Assembly: GCA_036562185.1 (NCBI GenBank)
Contig: DATCKN010000129.1
Span: 1 to 64,000, forward strand
Origin: Thermoclostridium sp036562185
GTDB taxonomy: Bacteria; Bacillota; Clostridia; DSM-8532
Reading direction: 5' to 3'
Length of the DNA stretch: 64,000 bases
The notes beneath the pieces were generated by a model. It saw nothing but the letters and a program-made list of their open reading frames with translations, did not search any database and was not told where the DNA came from. The translations under genes were made by a program, and so were the position numbers. Shown here piece by piece: positions 8,253 to 17,048 of this stretch (positions within the stretch are counted from its first letter, which is position 1; each line of letters opens with the position of its first letter).

Positions 8253-10970
8253 ATGGAAAACGGCCAAAGAAGAATTGTTGACAGTATAGAAACATTGGAG
8301 GAAGCTCTTGCCAGGGTAAAAGAGACTCAAAAGAAATTCTCAACCTATTCACAGGAGCAGGTGGATGCAATATTCAAGGCTGCTGCTACTGCTGCAAACC
8401 AGGCAAGGATTCCCCTGGCAAAAATGGCAGTAGAAGAAACCGGGATGGGAGTGGTGGAAGATAAAATTATAAAGAACCACTATGCTGCCGAATATATATA
8501 CAATGCTTATAAGGACATCAAAACATGCGGTGTTTTGGAAGAAGATAAGGCTTACGGAATTAAAAAGATTGCTGAACCCGTAGGTGTCATTGCTGCTGTT
8601 ATTCCTACCACCAATCCTACTTCTACAGCTATTTTCAAAACCCTGATTGCACTGAAAACCCGTAATGCCATTATCATCAGCCCTCATCCGAGAGCAAAGA
8701 ACTGCACTATTGCCGCGGCAAAGATTGTTTTGGATGCAGCAGTAGCTGCCGGTGCTCCGGAAGGCATTATTGATTGGATTGATGTGCCGAGTATTGAATT
8801 AACCAACCTTCTTATGAAAGAGGCCGATATAATTCTTGCCACCGGCGGCCCTGGTATGGTAAAAGCAGCTTATTCTTCCGGCAAGCCGGCTCTGGGCGTT
8901 GGTGCAGGCAATACACCGGCCATCATTGACGAAACTGCCGATATCATTCTTGCCGTTAACTCAATTATTCATTCCAAGACTTTTGATAACGGTATGATTT
9001 GTGCATCCGAACAGGCTGTAATAGTCCATAAAAACGTTTATCAGGCGGTGAAAACCGAGTTCGCATCCCGCGGTTGTTACTTCCTGAAAGATGATGAAAT
9101 TGAAAAAGTACGCAAGACAATTATTGTTAACGGTGCATTAAACGCAAAAATTGTTGGTCAGCCGGCATATAAAGTAGCCGAACTTGCAGGTGTGAAAGTT
9201 CCCGTTGGCACTAAAATTCTCATCGGCGAAGTTGATAGCGTGGATCCGTCGGAAGAATTTGCACATGAAAAGCTGTCACCTGTACTTGCCATGTACAAGG
9301 CAGAAGATATCCATGATGCTTTTGACAAAGCAGCGCATTTAATTGCCAACGGAGGTTATGGCCATACTTCTTCTATTTATCTGAATGCAGTTACCGAACA
9401 GGCTAAACTTGATGAATTTGCATCCCGTATGAAAACTTGCCGCATTCTTGTGAATACTCCGTCCTCTCAAGGCGGTATCGGTGATCTTTACAATTTTAAG
9501 CTCGCTCCGTCATTAACTCTTGGTTGCGGTTCATGGGGCGGAAATTCGGTCAGCGAAAATGTCGGGGTAAAGCATTTGCTTAATATAAAAACAGTTGCTG
9601 AAAGAAGGGAAAATATGTTGTGGTTCCGTGCACCCGAGAAAGTATATATCAAGAAAGGATGTTTGCCTGTGGCACTGGATGAATTGAAAAACGTCATGGG
9701 TAAAAAACGTGCCTTTATAGTTACCGACAGTTTCCTTTACCATAATGGTTATACCAAGCCTATTACCGACAAGCTTGACGAGATGGGTATTGCACATGCC
9801 ACATTCTTTGATGTTTCCCCTGATCCAACACTTGCCTGTGCAAAGGCAGGAGCTGAACAGATGCGCGCTTTCCAGCCCGACACCATTATCGCTGTCGGCG
9901 GCGGTTCTGCTATGGATGCCGGAAAGATTATGTGGGTAATGTACGAACATCCCGAAGTTGATTTTATGGATATGGCAATGCGTTTTATGGATATCAGGAA
10001 GAGAGTTTATACTTTCCCGAAGATGGGTGAGAAGGCCTACTTTATTGCAATCCCGACTTCTGCAGGTACGGGTTCTGAAGTAACTCCCTTCGCAGTTATT
10101 ACCGATGAAAAGAGCGGTGTTAAGTATCCGCTTGCCGACTATCAGCTGCTTCCTAATATGGCAATCATCGACGTGGATTTCCATATGAGTGCACCAAAAA
10201 GCCTTACTGCAGCATCGGGTATAGATGCCCTTACTCATGCGCTTGAAGCATATGCTTCCGTTATGGCAACCGATTTTACCGACGGCCTTGCAAAGCAGGC
10301 TCTGAAGATGATTTTTGAATATCTGCCCCGTGCTTACGATAATGGTCAAACTGATGTGGAGGCTCGTGAAAAAATGGCTAATGCTGCTACTATAGCAGGT
10401 ATGGCATTCGCAAACGCCTTCCTGGGGGTTTGCCACTCCATGGCGCATAAGCTGGGCGCTTTTTATCATTTGCCTCATGGCATTGCCAATGCACTTATGA
10501 TTGAAGAGGTAATCCGTTTCAATGCTTCGGAAATACCGGTAAAAATGGGAACTTTCCCGCAGTATGCTTATCCACATGCCTTGAAACGCTATGCAGAAAT
10601 TGCTGATGTACTTAATATTGGCGGCAAGAGCGACAGTGAAAAACTGGAAAATCTCATTAAAGCCATCAAGGATCTGAAGTCAAGAGTAGGAATCAAGCCT
10701 TCAATTAAAGATTACGGCATTGATGAAAAAGAATTCCTTGAACGCCTTGATGATATGGTTGAACAGGCCTTCGATGACCAGTGTACAAGTGCAAACCCGC
10801 GTTATCCCCTGATGAGCGAGATCAGGCAAATGTACCTGAATGCTTATTACGGTGAAAAACATTTTACCGAAGAAAAGAAGCCTACCGAATTGGATATAAG
10901 CGAAGCAGACGATGAACATAACGTTAAAAAAGCTTACCTCAGAGCCAAAAGTGGATTAAAGAGAGTATGA
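8253..10970 (+). CDS. adhE: Bifunctional acetaldehyde/alcohol dehydrogenase AdhE
   Basis: 905 residues, in the usual range of AdhE. It reduces acetyl-CoA to acetaldehyde and then to ethanol with NADH. The N-terminal half (1-440) is the aldehyde dehydrogenase domain with catalytic C250 in N-G-M-I-C-A-S-E and the nucleotide fold around G-V-G-A-G-N-T. The C-terminal half (460-870) is an iron-dependent alcohol dehydrogenase with G-G-G-S-x-M-D, D-A-L-T-H-A-x-E and the metal-binding H-S-M-A-H-K-L-G and L-P-H-G-I-A-N-A-L motifs. Start is set by GGAGGT seven bases upstream. Two Rex-type operators precede it, which fits NADH-dependent derepression. The downstream frameshifted kinase and hydrogenase genes follow closely on the same strand. 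Confidence 0.97.
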   Translation: MENGQRRIVDSIETLEEALARVKETQKKFSTYSQEQVDAIFKAAATAANQARIPLAKMAVEETGMGVVEDKIIKNHYAAEYIYNAYKDIKTCGVLEEDKAYGIKKIAEPVGVIAAVIPTTNPTSTAIFKTLIALKTRNAIIISPHPRAKNCTIAAAKIVLDAAVAAGAPEGIIDWIDVPSIELTNLLMKEADIILATGGPGMVKAAYSSGKPALGVGAGNTPAIIDETADIILAVNSIIHSKTFDNGMICASEQAVIVHKNVYQAVKTEFASRGCYFLKDDEIEKVRKTIIVNGALNAKIVGQPAYKVAELAGVKVPVGTKILIGEVDSVDPSEEFAHEKLSPVLAMYKAEDIHDAFDKAAHLIANGGYGHTSSIYLNAVTEQAKLDEFASRMKTCRILVNTPSSQGGIGDLYNFKLAPSLTLGCGSWGGNSVSENVGVKHLLNIKTVAERRENMLWFRAPEKVYIKKGCLPVALDELKNVMGKKRAFIVTDSFLYHNGYTKPITDKLDEMGIAHATFFDVSPDPTLACAKAGAEQMRAFQPDTIIAVGGGSAMDAGKIMWVMYEHPEVDFMDMAMRFMDIRKRVYTFPKMGEKAYFIAIPTSAGTGSEVTPFAVITDEKSGVKYPLADYQLLPNMAIIDVDFHMSAPKSLTAASGIDALTHALEAYASVMATDFTDGLAKQALKMIFEYLPRAYDNGQTDVEAREKMANAATIAGMAFANAFLGVCHSMAHKLGAFYHLPHGIANALMIEEVIRFNASEIPVKMGTFPQYAYPHALKRYAEIADVLNIGGKSDSEKLENLIKAIKDLKSRVGIKPSIKDYGIDEKEFLERLDDMVEQAFDDQCTSANPRYPLMSEIRQMYLNAYYGEKHFTEEKKPTELDISEADDEHNVKKAYLRAKSGLKRV

Positions 10971-10987
10971 GGCAGGGGGTTATATCA

Positions 10988-11736
10988 ATGAATATAGATC
11001 GTATCATTGCGGTAAGAAACAATAAAACCGTATACCGTGACGGGGAACGTGTCCTGAAGGTGTTTGACGAAACTTACTCAAAAGCCGATGTGCTGAACGA
11101 AGCATTAAATCAGGCGCGTGCTGAAGAAACCGGTCTTAACGTTCCGAAAATTCTTGAGGTTACCATGGCCGACGGTAATGGACCATTGTTTCAGAATATG
11201 TTAGAGGCAAAACGTTAGCACAGTTAATGGAGGAGAATCCTGGGAAGAAAGATGAGTATCTGAATTTATTTGTTGATTTGCAACTTGAAATGCACAGCAA
11301 GACCTGCCCTGGCTTGAACAAGCTTAAGGATAAAATGAGCGGTAAAATCAACGAAACCGATCTCTCAGCTACTGTGCGATTTGATCTGCAAACCCGGCTG
11401 GAATCAATGCCTAAGCACAACAATGTCTGCCATGGTGACTTTTGCCCGTCCAATATTATAATTACGGAGAATGATACGCCATATATTCTTGACTGGTCCC
11501 ATGCAACACAGGGCAATGCCTCTGCCGACGCTGCGGGAACTTATCTTTTGTTCAGGCTGAACGGCGATATTGACGGTGCAAATAAATATCTTGACCTGTT
11601 TTGCGAAAAGAGCAACACTGCAAAAGAGTATGTACAAAAGTGGATGCCTATAGTAGCCGCATCCCGGATGGCAAGAGGAAATGCCAAAGAACGGGAATTC
11701 CTTCGTTCGTGGATTAATGTTGTAGATTGCAAATAA
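10988..11736 (+). pseudogene. APH-family phosphotransferase (kinase-fold) gene with a single frameshift
   Basis: Two overlapping pieces of one protein. Frame one (10988-11218) gives the N-lobe beginning M-N-I-D-R-I-I and ends soon after V-P-K-I-L-E-V. Frame two, readable from 11179 (W-T-I-V-S-E-Y-V-R-G-K-T-L-A-Q-L) to 11736, carries the C-lobe with the Brenner-type catalytic motif H-G-D-F-C-P-S-N and metal-binding D-W-S-H-A. The break is at 11177-11178, where GGTAATGG would restore one frame if it had one more A. Either a real one-base deletion in an A run or a sequence error. The gene starts 17 bases after adhE behind GGGGG. Substrate unknown; APH proteins phosphorylate small molecules such as aminoglycosides, choline or homoserine. 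Confidence 0.8.
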
Positions 11737-11748
11737 GGAGAAAGATAT

Positions 11749-11991
11749 ATGAAAATTACAGTATGTATCGGTTCTTCCTGCCATATTAAAGGCTCTCGCC
11801 AGGTGGTTGAAGGATTCCAGCATTTAATTCGCAAGTATAATCTAGGTGATAAAGTGGAACTCACCGGAACATTTTGCATGAGTAAATGCCAGCAGGGTGT
11901 TTGTGTCACAGTCGATGACAAATTCTTTTCGGTGTTTCCTGATACGGTAGAAGAGTTCTTTGAGAAAATAATTTTAGAACAGGTGGAATAA
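11749..11991 (+). CDS. Small thioredoxin-like [2Fe-2S] ferredoxin (first of tandem pair)
   Basis: 80 residues. Cysteines in C-x4-C near the N-terminus (C6 and C11) and C-x3-C near residue 44 (F-C-M-S-K-C) match the [2Fe-2S] site of NuoE/HydC-type thioredoxin-fold ferredoxins, but this protein is the bare domain without the helical N-terminal part of NuoE. GGAG precedes the start. It is one base from its paralogue downstream and probably in one operon with the hydrogenase genes. Likely an electron carrier or redox partner of the sensory hydrogenase; that role is inference from position. Confidence 0.75.
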   Translation: MKITVCIGSSCHIKGSRQVVEGFQHLIRKYNLGDKVELTGTFCMSKCQQGVCVTVDDKFFSVFPDTVEEFFEKIILEQVE

Positions 11992-11992
11992 C

Positions 11993-12274
11993 ATGACTAT
12001 TCGGATTTGTGTGGGGTCTTCCTGCCATTTGAAAGGGGCTGAACGAATCGTTGAACTGTTTCAGGCTGCCATAACCGATTACAAATTGGAAAATGAAATA
12101 ACACTTGCCGGTAGCTTTTGCACCGGCAAGTGCAACCGTATCGGTGTGACGGTTACAGTGGATGACGATGTTTATACAGGCATTACAACCGAAAATTTTA
12201 AGGACTTCTTTACAGAAAAAGTATTAAAGGTTGTAGAAGCCGGGAGAAAGAGTGTTAGGGAATGGACTGTCTGA
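11993..12274 (+). CDS. Small thioredoxin-like [2Fe-2S] ferredoxin (second of tandem pair)
   Basis: 93 residues, clearly a paralogue of the preceding gene: both begin with I-x-V/I-C-V/I-G-S-S-C-H-x-K-G and carry F-C-x-x-K-C in the middle. The four cysteines fit one [2Fe-2S] cluster. The 3' end overlaps the start of the sensory hydrogenase by 13 bases, suggesting translational coupling. The C-terminal 15 residues (G-R-K-S-V-R-E-W) are an extension absent from the first copy. Confidence 0.75.
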   Translation: MTIRICVGSSCHLKGAERIVELFQAAITDYKLENEITLAGSFCTGKCNRIGVTVTVDDDVYTGITTENFKDFFTEKVLKVVEAGRKSVREWTV

Positions 12275-13935
12275 CCTTTAAAAAATCCAACTGTAAAAAT
12301 TGCTATAAGTGTATTCGCCACTGCCCTGTTAAATCTATCCGCTTCTCGGGAAATCAGGCATATATTATCGGAAATGAGTGCATCATGTGCGGGCAGTGTT
12401 TTGTTGTATGCCCGCAGAATGCAAAGCAAATTGCAGATGAAACTGAAAAAGTTAAGGTACTGCTCCAGAGCGGAGCCCCGGTTGTGGTGAGCCTTGCCCC
12501 GTCCTTTATTGCCAATTACGAAGGAGTCGGCATCGAAGCCATGCGTGAAGCCATTAAAAAGCTCGGTTTTTATGATGTGGAGGAAACGGCTGTTGGCGCC
12601 ACTATTGTGAAAAGGGAATATGATCGATTAGTAAATGAAGAAGAGCGTGATATAATCATAACTTCTTGCTGTCATTCAATAAACTTGCTGATCCAGAAGC
12701 ATTTTCCCCGTTGCTTGCCTTACCTTGCGGATATAATGTCGCCTATGCAAGTACACTGTAAAGATATTAAGAAGCGTATTCCAGGAGCCAGAACCGTATT
12801 TATCGGTCCATGTGTTGCGAAAAAAGATGAGGCGCAGCACTATCAGGGCATTGTGGATGCTGTGCTGACATTTGACGAATTGACGGCATGGCTCAAAGCA
12901 GAACATATTACGCTTGAGCAGAAAATTGATTCAAATGAAAACAGCCGTACCAGGTTTTTTCCTACAACCGGCGGTATACTTAAAACCATGGACAAGGGCA
13001 ACCCAAACTTTATTTATATGGCCATTGATGGAACCGAAAACTGTATTGCTGCTCTTAGGGATATTGAAAGAGGCAACCTTCACCATTGTTTTATCGAGAT
13101 GTCTGCCTGTGCCGGCAGCTGTATCGGTGGTCCGGTTATGGAAAAGCATCAGCGTTCGCCTGTTAGGGATTTTGCCATTATATCAAGGTTTGCAGGACCG
13201 AATGATTTTCCGGTAGAACAGCCCGATCGCCTGGAAATCCATAAGAATTTTGAGATCATTGAGCAAAGGCTTGCAGAACCCACCGAAGCGGAGATTTTGG
13301 ATACCCTGCATCAAATGGGAAAAATGAAGCCTTCGGACGAACTGAATTGTGGTTCTTGCGGCTATAGCACGTGCAGGGAAAAAGCAATTGCTATCTGTAA
13401 GGGGAAGGCCGAGTTTTCCATGTGCCTGCCCTTCTTAAAAGAGAAGGCGGAAAATTTTTCGGATACAATTGCAAGAAATATTCCGAACGGTCTTATTGTG
13501 CTGAATGAAAAACTTGAAGTCCAGCAGGTGAACAAGGCAGCGCTTAAAATATTAAACCTACACAATGCTTCGGATATTCTGGGTGAGCAGATTGTCCGTG
13601 TATTGGACCCTGATGACTTTTTGACGGTGCTTTCAGAAGGAACCGGTATTCGTGATAAGCGTGAATATTTGGCAGAATACAGAAAATATGTAGAAAAAAC
13701 GGTGGTCTATGATAAAGAATACCGGCAGATCCTTTGCATTCTTCGTGATGTAACGGAAGAAGAAAATCAACGGGAAAGGAAAGAGAACATAACCCGTAAA
13801 ACAATAGAAATCGCTGATAAAGTGGTTGACAAGCAAATGTGGATTGTGCAGGAAATTGCATCTTTGCTGGGTGAAACGGTAGCAGAGACAAAAATTGCGC
13901 TTACCAAACTAAAGGAGTCGATCAGCAATGAATAA
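12262..13935 (+). CDS. hydS: Sensory-type [FeFe] hydrogenase with C-terminal Fe-S and PAS domains (group C-like, HydS)
   Basis: 557 residues. Residues 1-60 hold two [4Fe-4S] ferredoxin motifs (C-K-N-C-Y-K-C-I-R-H-C-P and C-I-M-C-G-Q-C-F-V-V-C-P). Residues about 70-340 are the H-cluster domain with variant signatures: T-S-C-C-H-S-I (L1), I-G-P-C-V-A-K-K-D-E (L2) and E-M-S-A-C-A-G-S-C-I-G-G-P (L3). A four-cysteine Fe-S domain follows (C-G-S-C-G-Y-S-T-C, then S-M-C-L-P, about 365-395), then a PAS domain (about 405-500) and a helical C-terminus. This is the plan of putative hydrogen-sensing hydrogenases that pass a signal rather than make hydrogen in bulk. It overlaps the phosphatase gene downstream by 8 bases, so the PAS output and the phosphatase are probably linked. 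Confidence 0.88.
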   Translation: MDCLTFKKSNCKNCYKCIRHCPVKSIRFSGNQAYIIGNECIMCGQCFVVCPQNAKQIADETEKVKVLLQSGAPVVVSLAPSFIANYEGVGIEAMREAIKKLGFYDVEETAVGATIVKREYDRLVNEEERDIIITSCCHSINLLIQKHFPRCLPYLADIMSPMQVHCKDIKKRIPGARTVFIGPCVAKKDEAQHYQGIVDAVLTFDELTAWLKAEHITLEQKIDSNENSRTRFFPTTGGILKTMDKGNPNFIYMAIDGTENCIAALRDIERGNLHHCFIEMSACAGSCIGGPVMEKHQRSPVRDFAIISRFAGPNDFPVEQPDRLEIHKNFEIIEQRLAEPTEAEILDTLHQMGKMKPSDELNCGSCGYSTCREKAIAICKGKAEFSMCLPFLKEKAENFSDTIARNIPNGLIVLNEKLEVQQVNKAALKILNLHNASDILGEQIVRVLDPDDFLTVLSEGTGIRDKREYLAEYRKYVEKTVVYDKEYRQILCILRDVTEEENQRERKENITRKTIEIADKVVDKQMWIVQEIASLLGETVAETKIALTKLKESISNE

Positions 13936-15100
13936 CTTGTGTGCTGATATTGGTTACAAAAGTATCAACCACGAGGGTGAACAGCTTTGTGGCGATCATG
14001 TGGACGTCATTGAACAGGGTGAAAACTCAACGGTTATTGTACTTGCTGACGGGCTTGGCAGCGGAGTGAAAGCCTGCATCCTTTCTACACTTACCTCCAA
14101 AATAATATCCACCATGCTGGCAGAAGGGCTTAGTCTTGAGGAGTGTGTTTCCACCATTGCAGCCACTTTACCGATTTGCTCGGTCAGAGGGGTTGCCTAT
14201 TCCACCTTTACCATATTGCATCTTATTGAAAATGAAACGGTGGAAATCATTCAGTATGATAATCCTGATGTTATTTTTCTCCGGGATGGCGAGATATTCC
14301 ACTATCCTAAACAGGAACTGAATATTGACGGTAAAAAGGTCTTAAAATCTACTGTTAAACTGAAGGAAAACGACTGCATTATTGCCATGAGTGACGGTTG
14401 TCCTCATGCCGGAATCGGTCGTGCCTTCAATTTCGGCTGGAAATGGGAAGAGATAGCAAAGTTTATGAAAAACATTTGCCTTGCAGGCCATACTGCGAAA
14501 TATCTTGCCAACATGCTCGTGGATGAGTGTGACAGGAAATATGGTCACCGCCCCGGTGATGATGCTACAGCATGCGTGGTAAAAGTGCGTAAGCGCGAAC
14601 CGATGAATATCCTGTTTGGCCCCCCTCGCAACAGGGATGATTGTGATCGGATGATGTCCCTGTTCTTCTCCAAGGAAGGTAAACATATTATCTGCGGCGG
14701 TACTACGGCTTCTATAGCAGCAAAATATCTCGGTAAAGAAATAAAAACAAGTCTTAACTTTGAAAGTGAAGATATTCCGCCAATTTCGGAGATAGAAGGG
14801 GTGGATTTGGTTACCGAAGGGGTTATAACCATGAGCAGGGTAATTGAATATGCAAAGGATGCGTTAGGAAAAAACGAACTGTATGAACATTGGGCCTTTA
14901 AGAATGACGGGGCTTCTTTGATTTGCCGCCTTTTGTTTGAAGAGGCAACGGATATAAATTTTTTCGTCGGAAGGGCAGTCAACCCGGCGCACCAGAATCC
15001 GGATCTGCCGATTACATTTAACATCAAGATGAATCTTGTGGAAGAATTGTCTGCATGCTTGAAACAGATGGGAAAACGTATAAAAGTCAGTTATTTTTAA
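13928..15100 (+). CDS. SpoIIE-like PP2C serine/threonine phosphatase with unassigned C-terminal domain
   Basis: 390 residues. The N-terminal 220 residues are a PPM/PP2C fold: C-G-D-H near residue 20, L-A-D-G-L-G-S-G (metal-binding aspartate), A-M-S-D-G-C and R-P-G-D-D-A-T at the end. Residues about 230-390 are a second domain that I do not recognise; it contains H-I-I-C-G-G-T-T-A-S-I and conserved-looking acidic stretches. The start overlaps the sensory hydrogenase, with AAAGGAG ten bases upstream. Phosphatases of this class often remove phosphate from anti-sigma factor antagonists; the target here is unknown. Expected to be cytoplasmic. Confidence 0.85.
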   Translation: MNNLCADIGYKSINHEGEQLCGDHVDVIEQGENSTVIVLADGLGSGVKACILSTLTSKIISTMLAEGLSLEECVSTIAATLPICSVRGVAYSTFTILHLIENETVEIIQYDNPDVIFLRDGEIFHYPKQELNIDGKKVLKSTVKLKENDCIIAMSDGCPHAGIGRAFNFGWKWEEIAKFMKNICLAGHTAKYLANMLVDECDRKYGHRPGDDATACVVKVRKREPMNILFGPPRNRDDCDRMMSLFFSKEGKHIICGGTTASIAAKYLGKEIKTSLNFESEDIPPISEIEGVDLVTEGVITMSRVIEYAKDALGKNELYEHWAFKNDGASLICRLLFEEATDINFFVGRAVNPAHQNPDLPITFNIKMNLVEELSACLKQMGKRIKVSYF

Positions 15101-15112
15101 GAAGGTGAAAAA

Positions 15113-16537
15113 ATGCACAAATTTGATACCAAAGTTCAGCATTTAAAATATAAAGTCCTGAGGGAAGTGGCAAGGCTTGCATGGAATGATACACTGCTTG
15201 AAAGCCTGATGGATATTCCGCAGATTATTGTACCGGGAAAAACACCTACCATGCGTTGTTGTGTTTATAAGGAGCGAGCCATCGTAAGTGAACGTGTGAA
15301 AATTGCCATGGGCGGCAACAAAGATAACCCCAATGTAATAGAGGTTATTGAAATTGCCTGCGATGAATGTCCCATGGGCGGTTATGAAGTCACAAATGCC
15401 TGCAGGGGATGTCTTGCTCACCGTTGTGAGACTGCCTGCAAGTTTGGCGCCATTTCTTTTGACAGAAATCATGTGGCACATATTGATAAAAGCAAATGTA
15501 AAGAATGCGGTGCGTGCTCCAGGGTTTGTCCCTACTCAGCAATTATCAGCCGCAGGCGTCCCTGCGAAAATGCCTGCAAAATAAAGGCAATACATATGAG
15601 CGAGGAAAAAACGGCGGCCATTGACAACAAAAAGTGTATTGCCTGCGGGGCCTGCGTGTATCAATGCCCGTTCGGAGCAATTATGGATAAATCCTATATT
15701 TTGGATGCAATTGATATCATCAAAAAAAGTGATCATAACCGGAAATACAAAGTCTATGCGGTTGTAGCTCCGTCCATTTCAAGCCAGTTTACATATGCAA
15801 AACTTGGCCAGGTCATTACCGGACTTAAGAAACTTGGCTTTTATACTGTTATCGAGGCAGCGTTGGGAGCTGATATGGTAGCCTACGCCGAGAGTAATGA
15901 AATTGTGGAAAAGGGATTTTTAATAAGCTCCTGCTGTCCGGCCTTTGTCAGCTACATCGAAAAAAGTTTTCCCAATCTTGTGCCGTTTATTTCCGGCAAC
16001 CTGTCGCCGATGGCAACAATCGCAAAGTATTTAAAAGAACACGAGAAAGGCTGCAAAGTCATTTTCATAGGTCCCTGTACTGCCAAAAAAGCAGAGGTGC
16101 AAAAAGACAGCGTCAAGCCCTATGTGGACGTTGTAATGACTTTCGAGGAATTGCAGGCATTATTCGATTCCAAGGATATTGACATTAGCACGCTTCCTGA
16201 AGATGTGCTGGATAATGCATCCTACTATGGCAGAATTTTTGCCCGCAGCGGAGGCCTTTCGGATGCAATAGCAGAAGGACTGAAAGAGCACGGCTATACT
16301 GACTTCGAATTGAAAGCATGTCCCTGCGACGGCATTGAACAGTGCAAAGTGGCTTTAATGAAAAAAAGTAAAAATCTGATCGATGTGAACTTCATTGAAG
16401 GGATGGCCTGTGTTGGAGGTTGTATTGGCGGTGCCGGTTGCCTGACACATGGCGAAAAAGATAAAGCCGAAGTGGATAAATACGGTATGGAAGCTTTTGA
16501 AAAAACTATTTCCGATGCAATATCGATATTAAGGTAG
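15113..16537 (+). CDS. Monomeric [FeFe] hydrogenase, group B-like
   Basis: 474 residues. The N-terminal 100 residues are a family-specific region with C-D-E-C-P-M-G-G and C-R-G-C-L-A-H-R-C. Two standard [4Fe-4S] ferredoxin motifs follow (C-K-E-C-G-A-C-S-R-V-C-P and C-I-A-C-G-A-C-V-Y-Q-C-P). The H-cluster domain has S-S-C-C-P-A-F (L1), I-G-P-C-T-A-K-K-A-E (L2) and E-G-M-A-C-V-G-G-C-I-G-G-A-G-C (L3), which keep the ligand cysteines. There is no [2Fe-2S] domain and no diaphorase partner nearby, so reduced ferredoxin is the likely donor. It starts 12 bases after the phosphatase behind GAAGGTGA and closes the operon, before two terminators. Confidence 0.9.
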   Translation: MHKFDTKVQHLKYKVLREVARLAWNDTLLESLMDIPQIIVPGKTPTMRCCVYKERAIVSERVKIAMGGNKDNPNVIEVIEIACDECPMGGYEVTNACRGCLAHRCETACKFGAISFDRNHVAHIDKSKCKECGACSRVCPYSAIISRRRPCENACKIKAIHMSEEKTAAIDNKKCIACGACVYQCPFGAIMDKSYILDAIDIIKKSDHNRKYKVYAVVAPSISSQFTYAKLGQVITGLKKLGFYTVIEAALGADMVAYAESNEIVEKGFLISSCCPAFVSYIEKSFPNLVPFISGNLSPMATIAKYLKEHEKGCKVIFIGPCTAKKAEVQKDSVKPYVDVVMTFEELQALFDSKDIDISTLPEDVLDNASYYGRIFARSGGLSDAIAEGLKEHGYTDFELKACPCDGIEQCKVALMKKSKNLIDVNFIEGMACVGGCIGGAGCLTHGEKDKAEVDKYGMEAFEKTISDAISILR

Positions 16538-16658
16538 TGGGATCTTGGAAATGACAGGCTTTTGAACCTGCCTGGATCGCTTAAGAGGAACATGGAATGA
16601 TAATAGCGTATTTTCTGCGAAAACGGTTATGGCCGCTGATTGAAGAAAGTATGGTTAG

Positions 16659-16708
16659 AAAACTGATATTGATGAAACCCGTTGAGGAGGTGTCAATATC
16701 AGTTTTTA
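16659..16708 (+). terminator. Large terminator hairpin after the hydrogenase island
   Basis: AAAACTGATATTGA pairs perfectly with TCAATATCAGTTTT (14 pairs, 20-base loop) and ends in a T-run. Confidence 0.75.
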
Positions 16709-16731
16709 TAATATAAATTGCATTATTATTG

Positions 16732-16760
16732 AATCACCGCTCAAGAAGCGGTGATTTTGT
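16732..16760 (+). terminator. Second terminator after the hydrogenase island
   Basis: AATCACCGC pairs with GCGGTGATT around a seven-base loop, followed by TTG. It lies 24 bases after the first terminator, so read-through is probably well blocked. Confidence 0.7.
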
Positions 16761-17048
16761 TTCCTCAAAAGCTTTATAGTATCAGCATCTACCCTTTAAT
16801 TAATTCTGTCATATAGATTCGCCATGGTGTTTTTGTTGATTCGGTTTAGACCCGCACCGATAATTTTAGTTCTTCTGCCGAGCATCCTGAAACAGCCGGA
16901 CGGATCAGGATACTACATAACACATAAGATGCCGGGCAGAACCTGAAATTCACTTCGAATGATGCGAAAAATGTTGATCCATGAAAGCAAAAAAAATGTA
17001 TAATAATATAGGAATTTTTGACTTTAAAGAAAGACAGGGATAATAATA
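16761..17048. other. Intergenic region before the ABC exporter operon
   Basis: No open frame or RNA structure could be supported here. The A+T-rich last 60 bases probably hold the exporter promoter, but no clear -35/-10 pair was found. The exporter start has only a weak AGGGA ribosome site. Confidence 0.4.

Noticed and set aside
9531..10577. 348-codon open frame on the reverse strand of adhE
   Set aside because: Lies wholly inside adhE, whose protein is unmistakable; a codon-bias shadow.
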